DNA of 64,000 nt. It comes from Candidatus Dormiibacterota bacterium. Lineage in GTDB: Bacteria; Chloroflexota; Dormibacteria; Aeolococcales; Aeolococcaceae. How positions within the stretch are numbered: position 1 is the first letter of the stretch; each line of letters begins with the position of its first letter. The notes under the pieces are model-generated. The model was not told the DNA's origin, did no database searches, and saw only the letters and a program-made list of their open reading frames with translations. The position numbers were made by a program, and so were the translations under genes. The stretch is from contig PMOL01000011.1 in NCBI GenBank assembly GCA_003162415.1, positions 195,415 through 259,414 of the forward strand. The letters are read 5' to 3'. Shown here piece by piece: positions 16,633-25,862 of this stretch.

Positions 16633-17490
16633 TCAGGTCGGTCCGGCGGCCTCGAGACTGGCGAGGTAGGAGCGCAATCCCTCCTGCCATTCGGGCAGCG
16701 GCGGCTCGCCGAGCTCGCGCCATGCGCGGTTGTCGAGCACCGAGTACGCCGGGCGCGCGGCCGGAAGCGGGAATTCGGATGTTGGGATTGGGACAACCTC
16801 GGCCTGAAGCGCGCGCGCGCCGATGATCGCGACCGCGAAGTCGTACCAGGTGGTGACGCCCCTGTTGGTCAGGTGGTAGGTCCCAGGAGGTCCGATTTCG
16901 AGGAGCCGAAGCATTGCGGGTGCGAGGTGTCCCGTCCAGGTCGGGGCTCCGTGCTGGTCCGCCACAACGCGGATCTCCGGACGTTCGGCGGCGAGGCGGA
17001 GCATCGTGAGCACGAAATTGGGACCCTGGCGGCCGTAGAGCCAGCTGGTGCGCACGATCAGGTGATCCGCGCAGTGTTCCCTAACGGCGACTTCCCCGTG
17101 CCATTTGGTGCGCCCGTAGGCTGATCGCGGCGACGCAACCGCATCCTCGGGAATCGGCGCAGTCGCGGTGCCGTCGAACACGTAGTCAGTGCTGACATGG
17201 CAGCACCGAATGCGCGCAGACGCACACGCTGCCGCCACCAGGCCGGCGCCGGTCGCGTTGACGGCCTCGGCCTCCGCCTCGTGCTCTTCGGCGGCGTCAA
17301 CCTGCGTCCAGGCAGCGCCGTTGATGACCGCATCAGGCCGCACCTCGGCGATGGCGCGCTCCACGGCGGCGCCGTCGGTGATGTCGCACTCCCACTGCGT
17401 CCGGCCCACCATCTCGAGGCCCTGCCGGGTGCCCTCATCGAGGAGATCCCCGCCAAGCTGCCCGGGAGTGCCGAGCACCAGGTATCTCAG
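16633..17490 (-). CDS. rmlD: dTDP-4-dehydrorhamnose reductase
   Basis: 285-residue extended SDR that performs the last step of dTDP-L-rhamnose synthesis. It has the Rossmann motif YLVLGTPGQLGGDL, INGAAWTQVDAAE, CHVSTDYVFDGTA and the catalytic pair in SAYGRTKWHGE. Family members begin MRYLVTGA, which here corresponds to CTG AGA TAC; the CTG at 17490 overlaps the rmlA stop as CTGA, just like an ATGA junction. The only other in-frame option, a GTG inside LRYLVLG, would cut the first strand. A rare CTG start is therefore favoured. Confidence 0.92.
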   Translation of the reverse strand: MRYLVLGTPGQLGGDLLDEGTRQGLEMVGRTQWECDITDGAAVERAIAEVRPDAVINGAAWTQVDAAEEHEAEAEAVNATGAGLVAAACASARIRCCHVSTDYVFDGTATAPIPEDAVASPRSAYGRTKWHGEVAVREHCADHLIVRTSWLYGRQGPNFVLTMLRLAAERPEIRVVADQHGAPTWTGHLAPAMLRLLEIGPPGTYHLTNRGVTTWYDFAVAIIGARALQAEVVPIPTSEFPLPAARPAYSVLDNRAWRELGEPPLPEWQEGLRSYLASLEAAGPT

Positions 17491-18548
17491 AGCTCGACTC
17501 GCGAGTGGTCGCCGAGCATCAGACGCAGGGCCGTCGGCCGCGCCGGCGATTTGCAGACCTCGCACTCCTTGCCGATCAACGACCCGTCGATCTTTCCCAC
17601 GACGTCGTGGATGCGGGTGCCCTCGAGGACGATGCTGTTCTCGATCTCCGCGTTGCGCACCACGCAGTCGAAGTAGATCGATGTGAACGGCCCGATGTAG
17701 GCGTTGTCGACGACGGTCCCGCTGCCGATGATCGCCGGACCTCGGACCACGCAATTGCGCAGCGTCGCACCCTCCTCCACCACAACCTTGCCGTGGAGGC
17801 GCACATCTTCATTGATGGTGCCGTCGCAGCGTGCCTCGAGGGTGTCGAGGATCATGCGGTTCGCCTCGAGGATGTCATCGAGACGGCCAGTGTCCTTCCA
17901 CCATCCCTCGATGATGTGCGGCATCACGCGCTTGCCGGTGTCGATCATCCGCTGGATGGCGTCGGTGATCTCCAACTCGCCACGCGCACTCGGTTCGATG
18001 GCGTCGATGGCTTCGAAGATCAGTGGTGAGAAGAGGTAGACGCCGACCAGTGCGAGGTCGGATCTCGGGACCGACGGCTTCTCGACGAGCGAGATCACCC
18101 GGCCGTCCTCGAGCTCGGCGACACCGAAGCGCTGCGGCTCCGGGACGCGGGCCAGCAAGATCATGGTGTCCGCCTCGGAACGCGTGAACTCGTCGACGAG
18201 CGTCCCGATCCCCTGGGCGATCAGGTTGTCGCCGAGGTACATCACGAAGCTGTCTCCGGCGAGGAAGTCGCGAGCGATGCCCACGGCATGTGCGAGCCCG
18301 AGCGGCGCCTCCTGAGGGATGAAGGTGACGTTGGCGTCGAACTTCGAGCCGTCGCCGACCGCAGCACGCACTTCGTCGGCGGTGTCACCGACGATGATCC
18401 CGATGTCGTGGATGCCGGCCTGCGTCAGCGCATCGATTGCGTAGAACAGAATCGGCCGGTTCGCGACGGGGATGAGTTGCTTCGCGCCGGTGTGGGTGAT
18501 CGGCCGCAGCCGCGTCCCCTTGCCGCCACTGAGGATGAGCCCCTTCAC
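17487..18548 (-). CDS. rmlA: Glucose-1-phosphate thymidylyltransferase, long form
   Basis: 353-residue nucleotidyltransferase making dTDP-glucose from dTTP and glucose-1-phosphate. The catalytic part has LSGGKGTRLRP, KQLIPVANRPILFYAI, YLGDNL and GWWKDTGR. Residues from about 250 form a left-handed beta-helix (GATLRNCVVRGPAIIGSG, then IENSIVLEGTRI), giving the actinobacterial/archaeal long form rather than the 290-residue RmlA. rmlB and rmlC are not adjacent. It is coupled to rmlD by a 4 bp overlap. Confidence 0.93.
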   Translation of the reverse strand: MKGLILSGGKGTRLRPITHTGAKQLIPVANRPILFYAIDALTQAGIHDIGIIVGDTADEVRAAVGDGSKFDANVTFIPQEAPLGLAHAVGIARDFLAGDSFVMYLGDNLIAQGIGTLVDEFTRSEADTMILLARVPEPQRFGVAELEDGRVISLVEKPSVPRSDLALVGVYLFSPLIFEAIDAIEPSARGELEITDAIQRMIDTGKRVMPHIIEGWWKDTGRLDDILEANRMILDTLEARCDGTINEDVRLHGKVVVEEGATLRNCVVRGPAIIGSGTVVDNAYIGPFTSIYFDCVVRNAEIENSIVLEGTRIHDVVGKIDGSLIGKECEVCKSPARPTALRLMLGDHSRVEL

Positions 18549-18779
18549 CGGGAGCCCGATGCTCGCATAGCCGCAGGGTACCAGCCGGTCACCGGGTCAG
18601 CCCATCGGGAAACGGACCGGCAACGACGTCGAATGCGCCTGTTCCGGCGGTGGTGACGCTGCAACGGGCCGCAAAGATCGATCTGATGAAGGGCCTGAAC
18701 GCCTCAAATACCCCTACGCTCTGACCCGGCGACGCTCCGAGAGGGGGAGCGCCGCTCCTACCCCTTGTAGGATGCGCCG

Positions 18780-20477
18780 ATGGGTCGACATCTCATCACG
18801 AGCGCCTTGCCATACATCAACGGCGTCAAGCACCTCGGCAATCTCGTGGGTTCCATGCTCCCCGCGGACGTGTACGCGCGCCACATGCGCCTTCGTGGAC
18901 ACGAGGTTCTCTTCATCTGCGCGACCGATGAGCACGGCACCCCGGCCGAGCTGGCCGCCGCGGCCGCCGGCCTGAGCGTCGCCGACTACTGCACGGAGCA
19001 GCACGAGATCCAGGCCGACCTCTCGCGGCGCTTCGGGTTGTCCTTCGACCATTTCGGACGTAGCTCGTCGGCGCAGAACGCCGAGCTCACCAGGCATTTC
19101 GCCGAACAGCTCCGCGCCAACGGCATGGTCGATGAGCGGGTCACCGACCAGGTCTACTCGCTCGATGACGAGCGCTTCCTCCCGGATCGCTACATCATCG
19201 GGACCTGCCCGCACTGCGGCTACGAGCGCGCCAACGGTGATCAGTGCGAGAACTGCGCCCGGCTGCTCGAACCGTCGGACCTGATCAACCCGCGGTCGGC
19301 GATCTCCGGAAGCACCCGGCTCGAAGTGCGCGCCACGCGTCATCTCTTCATCCGCCAATCGCTGATGGCGGACCGCGTCCGCGAGTGGATCGACTCGCAC
19401 ACCGACTGGCCGATCCTGGTGACCTCGATTGCGAAGAACTGGCTCAATGTCGGACTCGAGGATCGGAGCATCACGCGCGACCTCAAGTGGGGCATCCCGG
19501 TGGGATGGCCCGGATTCGAAGGCAAGGTTTTCTACGTCTGGTTCGATGCGCCCATCGAGTACATCGGCGCAACCAAGGAGTGGGCCGACCTCGAACCCGG
19601 CGCGCGGGACTGGCGTTCGTGGTGGTTCAACGCCACCGACGTGCGCTACACGCAGTTCCTCGGCAAGGACAACATCCCCTTTCACACCATCAACTTCCCG
19701 ATCACGATCATGGGATCCGGTGAGCCGTGGAAGCTCGTCGACTACGTCAAGGGATTCAACTACCTCACGTACTACGGCGGGAAGTTTTCGACGAGCCAGC
19801 ATCGCGGTGTCTTCATGGACGCGGCGATCGAGTTGCTCCCGGCCGACTACTGGCGCTATGCACTGCTCGCCTCCGCTCCGGAGTCGGACGACACCGAGTT
19901 CACGTGGGAGAGCTTCGCGTTGACCGTCAACAAGGACCTGGCCGGGATCTTCGGCAACTTCGTGCAGCGCACGCTCAAGCTCACCGAGAAGCTTTTCGGC
20001 ATGACCGTCCCCGAGGGCGGCGACCCTGGCCCTGAGGAAGCGGAGCTCGCCGCGTCGCTCGACGCCGCCCTTGCGACGTTTGCAACCGAGATGGATGCGA
20101 TGCGCTTCCGGCCGGCCGCGTTTGCGTTGCGGAGCCTCTGGACGCTGGGGAATCAGTATCTCGACCGGTGCGCGCCCTGGCACGAAACCGATACCGCTCG
20201 GGTGGCCTGCATCCTGCGTACCGCCATCAACGTCGCCCGGATCGAGGCCATCGTGTCGGCGCCCTTCGTCCCCTTCGGCTGCGACCGGCTTGCCGCCTCG
20301 CTCGGCCTCACCGACGAAGAGCGCTCATGGCCTGGTCCGGCAAGCGAGGAATTGCGGCGGCTCGGCCCCGGCCGCAGCCTGGAGATCGGCGAGCCGCTGT
20401 TCCCAAGAATCGGCGACCGGAGCACGCTGGCCGGATGGGTTGCGGAGATGGAGCAACGCTTCGGCGGACCGTCGTGA
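18780..20477 (+). CDS. metG: Methionine--tRNA ligase
   Basis: 565-residue class I synthetase charging initiator and elongator tRNA-Met. It has [11 protein letters not shown] (HIGH motif), [13 protein letters not shown], the connective-peptide zinc knuckle [32 protein letters not shown] and a C-terminal anticodon domain. The KMSKS loop reads GGKFSTSQ, a known variant type in which Met and the second Lys are replaced. There is no C-terminal tRNA-binding (Arc1p-like) domain. Start ATG 18780 has TAGGAT upstream. A GC-rich perfect hairpin GGAGCG-C-CGCTCC lies shortly before the gene. Confidence 0.95.
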   Translation: MGRHLITSALPYINGVKHLGNLVGSMLPADVYARHMRLRGHEVLFICATDEHGTPAELAAAAAGLSVADYCTEQHEIQADLSRRFGLSFDHFGRSSSAQNAELTRHFAEQLRANGMVDERVTDQVYSLDDERFLPDRYIIGTCPHCGYERANGDQCENCARLLEPSDLINPRSAISGSTRLEVRATRHLFIRQSLMADRVREWIDSHTDWPILVTSIAKNWLNVGLEDRSITRDLKWGIPVGWPGFEGKVFYVWFDAPIEYIGATKEWADLEPGARDWRSWWFNATDVRYTQFLGKDNIPFHTINFPITIMGSGEPWKLVDYVKGFNYLTYYGGKFSTSQHRGVFMDAAIELLPADYWRYALLASAPESDDTEFTWESFALTVNKDLAGIFGNFVQRTLKLTEKLFGMTVPEGGDPGPEEAELAASLDAALATFATEMDAMRFRPAAFALRSLWTLGNQYLDRCAPWHETDTARVACILRTAINVARIEAIVSAPFVPFGCDRLAASLGLTDEERSWPGPASEELRRLGPGRSLEIGEPLFPRIGDRSTLAGWVAEMEQRFGGPS

Positions 20478-20544
20478 ACATTTGACCGTTCTGACGCGTT
20501 AGTAACCTTTTCGACAGGTCCGCGAGGTACGCTGGGGGGTACTG

Positions 20545-21402
20545 ATGAGTCCCGATTTTCCGGAGCCGCCGCCTCCGCCTCCGCCCGTTGAGCCACCGGC
20601 CAGGCGAAGCACCCGGTTGCGCGTGGTCGGGATCGGACTCGCCATCGCGGTGCTGGGCGCGACTGCGGGGTTGATCGTGACTCGAGCGGCGTCGCCAACC
20701 GCAGCGAATGCGACTGCCGCGACCAGCAAGCCGAGCCCGTCACCATCGACCCACCGGCCCTCTTTCGGCCCAGGCGGTGGCTTCGGCGCAGGGTGTAACG
20801 GGCTCTTCGCGGGGGCCGGATTCGGCGTCCCCTCCTTCGGGGGAGGGTTCTGCGGCGGTGAGACCGGCACCGTCACCCAGATCAGTGGCTCGACGCTGAC
20901 ACTTCGAACGCTTGCCGGGAACGTAAAGGTCACCACCAGCTCCTCGACCACGTACAGCCGCGAGGAGCAGTCGGTGAAGTTCAGCGCGGTGAAGGCCGGC
21001 GATGTTGTCGCCGTCCGTGGCAAGCGAACCGGAACGTCGCCGACGGCGACCTCACCGGTTGCCGCGACCGAGATCACGATCGAGGTGCCGAGCATCAGCG
21101 GGCGTGTGCAGTCCGTGAGCGGCGATACCGTCACGCTGGTCACCGGCGACGGACAACTCGAGTCCGTGATCGTGTCGAGCTCGACTGCATATCACGGCCT
21201 CAAGGGCGCGTCGGCTGCATTGAGCTCCGTCAAGTCCGGCGTCTACATCGTCGCGCAGGGGACGCAGGGGTCTCTGACCACGTTCAACGCGGATGACGTC
21301 CAGGTGCTTGGGACTCTGAGCCTTACACCGCATGGCTTTCCGGGCCACTCCGGTAGCGAGCCGATGCCGGCTCAGCCAAACGGCGCAGCCAAGTCCGTCT
21401 AA
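20545..21402 (+). CDS. Membrane-anchored extracytoplasmic protein with DUF5666-like repeats
   Basis: 285 residues: a Pro-rich cytoplasmic N-terminus, one membrane helix at about 27-48 (VVGIGLAIAVLGATAGLIVT), a Ser/Thr/Pro linker, a Gly/Phe-rich stretch with two cysteines, and two beta-strand repeats at about 110-190 and 190-265 (TGTVTQISGSTLTLRT and SGRVQSVSGDTVTLVT). The repeat pattern with internal KAGDVVAV/KSGVYIVA resembles DUF5666-type OB folds; function is unknown. The ATG follows a GGGGGG stretch acting as SD. It is monocistronic, convergent with rsgA. Confidence 0.7.
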   Translation: MSPDFPEPPPPPPPVEPPARRSTRLRVVGIGLAIAVLGATAGLIVTRAASPTAANATAATSKPSPSPSTHRPSFGPGGGFGAGCNGLFAGAGFGVPSFGGGFCGGETGTVTQISGSTLTLRTLAGNVKVTTSSSTTYSREEQSVKFSAVKAGDVVAVRGKRTGTSPTATSPVAATEITIEVPSISGRVQSVSGDTVTLVTGDGQLESVIVSSSTAYHGLKGASAALSSVKSGVYIVAQGTQGSLTTFNADDVQVLGTLSLTPHGFPGHSGSEPMPAQPNGAAKSV

Positions 21403-21434
21403 GCGGGAGTCGCCGCCACGCGTCGGTAACGGAG

Positions 21435-21461
21435 CGGGCGTGGTCGTGAGGCCAACGCCCG
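21435..21461. terminator. Candidate bidirectional terminator hairpin
   Basis: CGGGCGT (21435-21441) pairs with ACGCCCG (21455-21461) between the convergent membrane-anchored protein gene and rsgA. The stem is 7 bp with extra GG/CC pairing in the loop, but there is no clear T-tract on either strand. Confidence 0.4.
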
Positions 21462-21515
21462 TCTACTGAATCACCGGCACGCTGCTCGTCGCGTCGGACC
21501 CTGCGCGCGGCGCGA

Positions 21516-22556
21516 TCACGGTGACCGCTGGCGCATCGCGCGCGCACGCCGGCGCAGCTCGCGACGCTGTTCAGCCTGTGCCCTCAGGTCGCGCGCGTTG
21601 TCCAGGCGTTCCTGCTCGCGTTCGAGCTTGCGCTTGGATTCGAGTCGGGCCAGGACGCTGGGATCGCCGGCCGCCGCGGCGCGCACCGCGCAGCCGGGTT
21701 CCTGTTCGTGCTTGCAATTGCGGAAGCGGCAGTGGGCAGCGACCTCGGTGAGGTCGCCGAACACTTCGTCGATACCCGCTGCTGCGTCCCAGAGGCCAAG
21801 CTCGCGGGTGCCCGGCGTATCGATGATCAACCCGCCACCGGGAAGCTCGATCAGCTCGCGATGCGTGGTGGTGTGCCGGCCCTTGCCGTCGGGACGCACT
21901 TCGCCGGTCGCCAGAGCTTCGTTGCCTGACAAGCGGTTCACGAGCGTCGACTTGCCGGTTCCACTCGGTCCGACGAGCACGGCGACCAGGCCCTCGAGCA
22001 GTATTTCGCGCAGGCGCACGAGACCCGCTCCCGACGCATTGACGGCGATGACCTCGGTTCCAGCGGCGACCGATCGGGCCGCACGGAGATCCTCATTAAC
22101 GTCAGCACTGAGGTCGGACTTGGTGAGCAAGACGACCGGGGCGGCCCCGCTCGACCAGGCCATGGCCAGAGAGCGCTCGATGCGACGGAGTCGCAGCGGA
22201 ACACCGAGCGCGACAGTGATGAAGACGAGGTCGATGTTGGCCGCAACGGCCTGACCCGCAGTCGCAACGCCGGCTGCGCGACGCATGAGAACGCTCCGTC
22301 GCGGGAGCAGATGCACGGCGAGGCCTGCGTCGATGACGAGCCAGTCACCGGTGGTGACGCTTCCGTCGTCAGGGACGCCGGACAGCGTGGTTGCGAGCGG
22401 GACGCGCTCCGGACCGGCATCGGTCAGCACGGTGACCACGCGCCCGTCGACGCGGACGACCAGGCCCCGGCGCCCGTCGGAGGTGGCGTCAGCGAACGCC
22501 GATTCGAGAAACCCGTTCCACCCTAGCGCGGTGAGACGGCGAGGATCGTGCGACAA
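21516..22556 (-). CDS. rsgA: Ribosome small subunit-dependent GTPase A
   Basis: 346-residue circularly permuted GTPase that helps mature the 30S subunit. An N-terminal OB domain precedes motifs in permuted order: G4 LLTKSDL, G1 GPSGTGKSTLVN, G3 DTPGTRELG; then the C-terminal zinc site CRFRNCKHEQEPGC. A charged C-terminal tail (KRKLEREQERLDNARDL) follows. The frame opens with TTG at 22556, 7 nt after GGAG; no ATG or GTG fits the family N-terminus (LTALGW), so TTG is chosen. Confidence 0.95.
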   Translation of the reverse strand: MSHDPRRLTALGWNGFLESAFADATSDGRRGLVVRVDGRVVTVLTDAGPERVPLATTLSGVPDDGSVTTGDWLVIDAGLAVHLLPRRSVLMRRAAGVATAGQAVAANIDLVFITVALGVPLRLRRIERSLAMAWSSGAAPVVLLTKSDLSADVNEDLRAARSVAAGTEVIAVNASGAGLVRLREILLEGLVAVLVGPSGTGKSTLVNRLSGNEALATGEVRPDGKGRHTTTHRELIELPGGGLIIDTPGTRELGLWDAAAGIDEVFGDLTEVAAHCRFRNCKHEQEPGCAVRAAAAGDPSVLARLESKRKLEREQERLDNARDLRAQAEQRRELRRRARAMRQRSP

Positions 22557-22637
22557 GTGGGAACTCCATGCTGCAGTGAGAGCCCGGAGCCCCGATTGCA
22601 GTCCCGCACCAGGATCTGGCGCGGGTTCAACGGACGA

Positions 22638-22703
22638 TCAGGCGGCGGAGCCGCCGGGCACGACGTCGGTGGTGGGCGCTGCAGGCGCAATCGCAAGTGC
22701 CAT
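22638..22703 (-). CDS. Possible 21-residue peptide gene
   Basis: In the 215 bp between the PAP2 gene and rsgA, an ATG at 22703 has a near-perfect Shine-Dalgarno GGAGGG exactly 8 nt upstream and opens a 21-codon frame, MALAIAPAAPTTDVVPGGSA plus Ala, then TGA. The peptide is Ala/Pro-rich and uncharged apart from one Asp. It could be a leader peptide for rsgA or a small secreted/modified peptide. No maturation enzyme is adjacent. The strong SD is the only evidence for expression. Confidence 0.35.
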   Translation of the reverse strand: MALAIAPAAPTTDVVPGGSAA

Positions 22704-22771
22704 GTCTGTTGCCCTCCAGTGGTCGTGCTGATTGATCGACTGCATCGTACCTCAGGCGATAATTCCGCGCA

Positions 22772-23446
22772 TCAGGCTGCCCGCGTAGCGCGCATCACGA
22801 ATACGGAAGTCACGGCGGCGAGGGCGAGGCCGCCAGCCAGGTCGGCGACGTAGTGCTGTTTCACGAGGACCGTCGAGGCGACGATCAGCGCCGTCCAGAT
22901 TGCCGCCGGAATGCCGATCCGTCGGTCGAATCGCCACCAGTGGATGGCGATGATCGTCGAGAGGGACGTGTGCAGGCTCGGGAAATCGTTGTAGGGCCGG
23001 TCGGACGCGTAGATGGTGCGGATGATTCCTGAGAAGGGGTCCATGCCCGTGATCGCCGGCCGCGCGATGTACGACTGCAGGAAGAAATAGAAGGCATAGC
23101 TGATGAACCAGACGATGATCATCGTCAGCGCCGCCGACCGGTAGACGCGAACCCGGCAGAACAGAAACACGATGAGGCTGACGCCGATGTACGGAATCAG
23201 CGAGACATAGGGGATGGCAAAGATCGGCACCACCGGAAGGGCGCGGTCCAGCGGCGTCTCCAGAAAGATGCGGTTCGGGCCGTGATTGAGCGATTCGTAG
23301 ATGAGATTGGTGGCGAGGATGGCCGGGATGAGCAGCAGGGTCACGATCAATCCCTGGCCGCGTTCGGCGAGGATCCCACCACGGAGCTGCGTGTGCAGCC
23401 ACGTTGACGAGGGTGCCGCGGCTTCTGCTCGCTGGTTCACCTGCAT
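22772..23446 (-). CDS. PAP2 superfamily membrane phosphatase
   Basis: 224-residue integral membrane protein with about six helices. It carries the PAP2 catalytic blocks: SDRPYNDFPSLHTS (the conserved Pro-Ser-x-His of motif 2) and KQHYVADLAGG (motif 3 His and Asp). The spacing and the FPSLHTS form resemble PAP2_3/inositolphosphotransferase-like members rather than classic PgpB. Likely substrates are lipid phosphates or phospholipid headgroups. It lies between rsgA and the tRNA-Gly gene, transcribed away from the tRNA. Confidence 0.85.
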   Translation of the reverse strand: MQVNQRAEAAAPSSTWLHTQLRGGILAERGQGLIVTLLLIPAILATNLIYESLNHGPNRIFLETPLDRALPVVPIFAIPYVSLIPYIGVSLIVFLFCRVRVYRSAALTMIIVWFISYAFYFFLQSYIARPAITGMDPFSGIIRTIYASDRPYNDFPSLHTSLSTIIAIHWWRFDRRIGIPAAIWTALIVASTVLVKQHYVADLAGGLALAAVTSVFVMRATRAA

Positions 23447-23524
23447 CCTCCCGAGTACCCGATTTCGGCGTCAGCCTACCGCCGGCACGTCGTTGGTGCG
23501 AGTGGCGGGTACCATGGACGGGAC

Positions 23525-23600
23525 GCGGGAGTAGCTCAGTTGGTAGAGCGCTAGCCTTCCAAGCTGGATGTGGCGGGTTCGAATCCCGTCTCCCGCTCCA
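23525..23600 (+). tRNA. tRNA-Gly (anticodon TCC), CCA encoded
   Basis: A full cloverleaf can be drawn: acceptor GCGGGAG/CTCCCGC, D arm GCTC-AGTTGGTA-GAGC, anticodon arm CTAGC-CTTCCAA-GCTGG with TCC at positions 34-36, and T arm GCGGG-TTCGAAT-CCCGT, followed by T and an encoded CCA. Its 3' half doubles as the attachment site of the integrative element that follows, and the gene stays intact after integration. Confidence 0.97.
23548..23597 (+). repeat. attL: direct repeat at left end of the integrative element
   Basis: The 3' part of tRNA-Gly, from the anticodon stem to the discriminator base, recurs at 32032-32081. The first 24 nt are identical and 46 of 50 positions match. This is the standard attachment site for tyrosine integrases that use tRNA genes; the integrase gene starts 45 bp further on. 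Confidence 0.9.
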
Positions 23601-23644
23601 CGAACTCAGGTTCGCACCCTTCTGCACCTTCGGGAGCGCCTAGG

Positions 23645-24544
23645 GTGGTGGCTACAGCACAAACTGAGGCTACCTTCGATGCCCTGTGGACGAGCTACAG
23701 ACGCAACCTTGTCGCCCGGAGACGTTCGCCTGCCACCATCGCAGGCAAGGACTACACCTACCGCCTGTGGGGAGCTTACCGGACGGCTCAGGGATGGCCG
23801 GACGAGCCTGCTAGCTGGCAACGTGCCGAAGTCGAACAGTGGATCGCCCATCTGCTGGCAACGAAGGCACCGGCAACGGCAGCGAACAACTACAGGATTC
23901 TGCACAGCTTCCTCACGTGGCTCGTAGAGGAAGAGGAGTTGGAGCAGTCGCCGATGCGGCGTATGAGAGCACCGAACGTGCCCCTAGTACCGCCTGCAGT
24001 CGTGAACGCCGACACACTGGGGCGGCTGCTAGCGGCAGCCAAGGGTAGAGGCTTCGAGGAGCGTCGTGACACAGCGCTGATCCTACTGTTGGCAAGCACC
24101 GGCTGCAGGAGAGGTGAGGCTGTCGGCCTGCATGTCGGCGATGTGGACGTGGTGCAGGGGTTCGCAACGGTTGACGGCAAGTCAGGACAGCGCACAGTCC
24201 CACTGACGCCTGCAGTCTGCTCCGCCATCGATCGGTACTTAAGGGTGCGATCGGCTCATCGTCGTGCAGGATCGTCGGCACTATGGCTAGGGCATCGTGG
24301 CATCCTCACTGGCAATGGTTGCCTGCAGATGGTTCAGCGCAGGGCACGTGAGGCAGGGGTGACAACCCGACTGTACCCACATCTTCTTCGTCACGGCGCA
24401 ACTCATGCACTACTGGCAGCCGGTGTCAGCGAACTCGACGTATGCACCCTGCTAGGGTGGACGTCTACGAACATGCTCCAACGCTACGGAGCTAGCATGC
24501 GATCTGAGCGAGCAATTGCGTCCTATCGCAAGCTGTTCGGCTGA
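23645..24544 (+). CDS. Tyrosine recombinase / integrase
   Basis: 299-residue phage-type integrase. The N-terminal SAM-like core-binding domain spans about residues 5-95 ([17 protein letters not shown] through [13 protein letters not shown]). The catalytic domain has the Arg in [14 protein letters not shown], Lys in [25 protein letters not shown] (His-x-x-Arg), LLGWTSTNM (Trp in the His/Trp position) and the nucleophile Tyr in LQRYGAS. All active residues are present, so it should be functional. Start GTG 23645 has GGGAG 8 nt upstream and lies 45 bp beyond the tRNA, the usual attL-proximal position. Confidence 0.94.
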   Translation: MVATAQTEATFDALWTSYRRNLVARRRSPATIAGKDYTYRLWGAYRTAQGWPDEPASWQRAEVEQWIAHLLATKAPATAANNYRILHSFLTWLVEEEELEQSPMRRMRAPNVPLVPPAVVNADTLGRLLAAAKGRGFEERRDTALILLLASTGCRRGEAVGLHVGDVDVVQGFATVDGKSGQRTVPLTPAVCSAIDRYLRVRSAHRRAGSSALWLGHRGILTGNGCLQMVQRRAREAGVTTRLYPHLLRHGATHALLAAGVSELDVCTLLGWTSTNMLQRYGASMRSERAIASYRKLFG

Positions 24545-25023
24545 TACCTTCGGCTGTTCCGCTGCTGTTGCGATAGCGTCGCCCACCGGCAATTGTCAGG
24601 ACTGTACGGGCCATCGTTGTCGATGCGATCGAGTGTCATGCCGTCCGGCCTGTCACCCATGTCGGCGTAGAACAGTTCGAACGACTGCCAACGGTCGCAT
24701 ACAGTGATGCCACGGCCGCCGTAGCGTTCGAAGCTGGTTGCACTAGGATTCATGCAGCGTTGGCGCATACCACTCCACGAACGGTAGGTGCGTGAAATGC
24801 GTTCTCTACAGTGGCCGTGGTGAAGTCCGCTCGTGTTACCAAGGGCGCTCGTGTTACCCATGTTCGTCTCCGATAACTTGCGGCGTGTCTCGTCGGAGAC
24901 TGGGTGGCCCATGAGTGCCGCCGACAGCTTCGCCTTGGTGGCGTCACTGAGCGTCGTGCCGGTGCGTGCCAGTGCTGTCCTTGCTCTCATTTCAGGGGTG
25001 CGAATGTAGGTACCGGGGGGCAT
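24523..25023 (-). CDS. HNH homing-type endonuclease with NUMOD3 domain
   Basis: 166 residues. The N-terminal part ([20 protein letters not shown], then DETRRKLSE) is a NUMOD3 DNA-binding repeat. The rest matches phage HNH/endonuclease-VII-like proteins: [48 protein letters not shown] and [16 protein letters not shown]. Such enzymes are free-standing selfish nucleases in phage genomes. The ATG at 25023 has TAAGG upstream. The gene overlaps the end of the convergent integrase by 22 bp. Confidence 0.85.
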   Translation of the reverse strand: MPPGTYIRTPEMRARTALARTGTTLSDATKAKLSAALMGHPVSDETRRKLSETNMGNTSALGNTSGLHHGHCRERISRTYRSWSGMRQRCMNPSATSFERYGGRGITVCDRWQSFELFYADMGDRPDGMTLDRIDNDGPYSPDNCRWATLSQQQRNSRRYQPNSLR

Positions 25024-25593
25024 GGCCTTAGTGTCCGCCCGAAGATGTTACATCCATGCCGCCAGCTTCCCATTCAGGCGTGTCCGTCACTCGTCAAGGC
25101 ATCGACGCTATGCCCTTCTAGTGGCCCTTAGCGGCGTTGTTTTTGCCAGTGGTGATACCTAGGGTGTGGCCCTTCGGCATCGTGAACGATGCCGCCCCAG
25201 CGATCCAGCAGCAGAGGGGGTCACCCGCTACAAAAAAATTTGCGTTCTAGGAGAGTGCTACCACTCGCTACAGCAGCGTTTCCTGTGTTTCGCCAGCCAT
25301 CTTGCATCGCTCGAATGTGGAGGGTGCCGGACGGATGGCGATCAGTACACTCTCAATAGGTTTGCACTGTCCAGGAGATCGCCAAGTAGTGGCCGTTGCC
25401 ACGGAAGAAACGACTACCACCAGTGGTACCCAATAGTGCCTGCTTGGTGCTTCTCGCACAGATGCCTTGATGCAGCAGCGTGACACGATCACCACCACTT
25501 GGCTACGCATTCGTGAATGAGGCTGGGAGCGATGTACACTCCTGCGGCACAACGGCGTTGCTAGGCGACAGCCATGGAAAACAGCCCTTACGC
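25024..25593. other. 570 bp of the element without a supportable gene
   Basis: Several short ORFs exist here but none has a Shine-Dalgarno, domain or compact neighbour relation that supports it. The stretch contains a perfect hairpin GGCATCG-TGAA-CGATGCC (25176-25193) and scattered short repeats. It may hold regulatory or replication sequences of the element. Confidence 0.5.
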
Positions 25594-25773
25594 ATGGAGC
25601 AGGCTAGTCAGGAGGGTACTAAGGGAACGCAGTTCCCGAAGCGGAATGCTTCGGCAGCCTACTGTACGCTGGAACAGAGTTGGCTGTACCTTACGGGCTG
25701 TAACGCCGACACCTACAAGCTGAGCGTGAGCGTTTCAGACTACGTTGTCAATGTAAGCGTGTCGATTCCATAG
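25594..25773 (+). CDS. Doubtful 59-residue ORF, overlaps structured region
   Basis: ATG 25594 opens a 59-codon frame ending 27 bp before an intrinsic terminator (begins MEQASQEGTKGTQF, ends VSVSDYVVNVSVSIP). The frame may be extended upstream to 25480. A second overlapping frame from ATG 25574 gives a basic 49-residue product (MENSPYAWSRLVRRVLRERS start). Neither has family similarity nor a good ribosome site, and the DNA carries two adjacent perfect hairpins, so the transcript may be non-coding instead. Confidence 0.2.
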   Translation: MEQASQEGTKGTQFPKRNASAAYCTLEQSWLYLTGCNADTYKLSVSVSDYVVNVSVSIP

Positions 25774-25822
25774 TATACGAGCACCACTGCCAGGAGATTC
25801 CTTGGCTGGCTAAGGGTTTTTT
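25623..25822 (+). ncRNA. Possible structured RNA ending in an intrinsic terminator
   Basis: Two adjoining perfect hairpins, GGGAAC-GCA-GTTCCC (25623-25637) and CCGAAGC-GGAAT-GCTTCGG (25636-25654, sharing two bases), are followed 145 nt later by an intrinsic terminator. No convincing protein gene covers the interval. This pattern suits a small plus-strand RNA of the element, but no Rfam family was recognised and the 5' end is unknown. Confidence 0.3.
25800..25822 (+). terminator. Intrinsic terminator
   Basis: Stem CCTTGG/CTAAGG (one G-T pair) with loop CTGG is followed by G and six T residues. It would end a plus-strand transcript coming from the structured region upstream. Confidence 0.6.
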
Positions 25823-25862
25823 CGTCACTCGCCACGTGGTGACGAGTGCCGCCCCACCGATG

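Noticed and set aside
22638-22703. Reading the 21-residue ORF as a mycofactocin, PQQ or lasso precursor
   Set aside because: No radical SAM, RRE or protease gene is adjacent and the peptide lacks the conserved residues of those precursors.
25480-25773. 97-residue plus-strand gene
   Set aside because: No ribosome site or domain, overlaps strong hairpins and competing frames; only the shorter version is listed, with low confidence.
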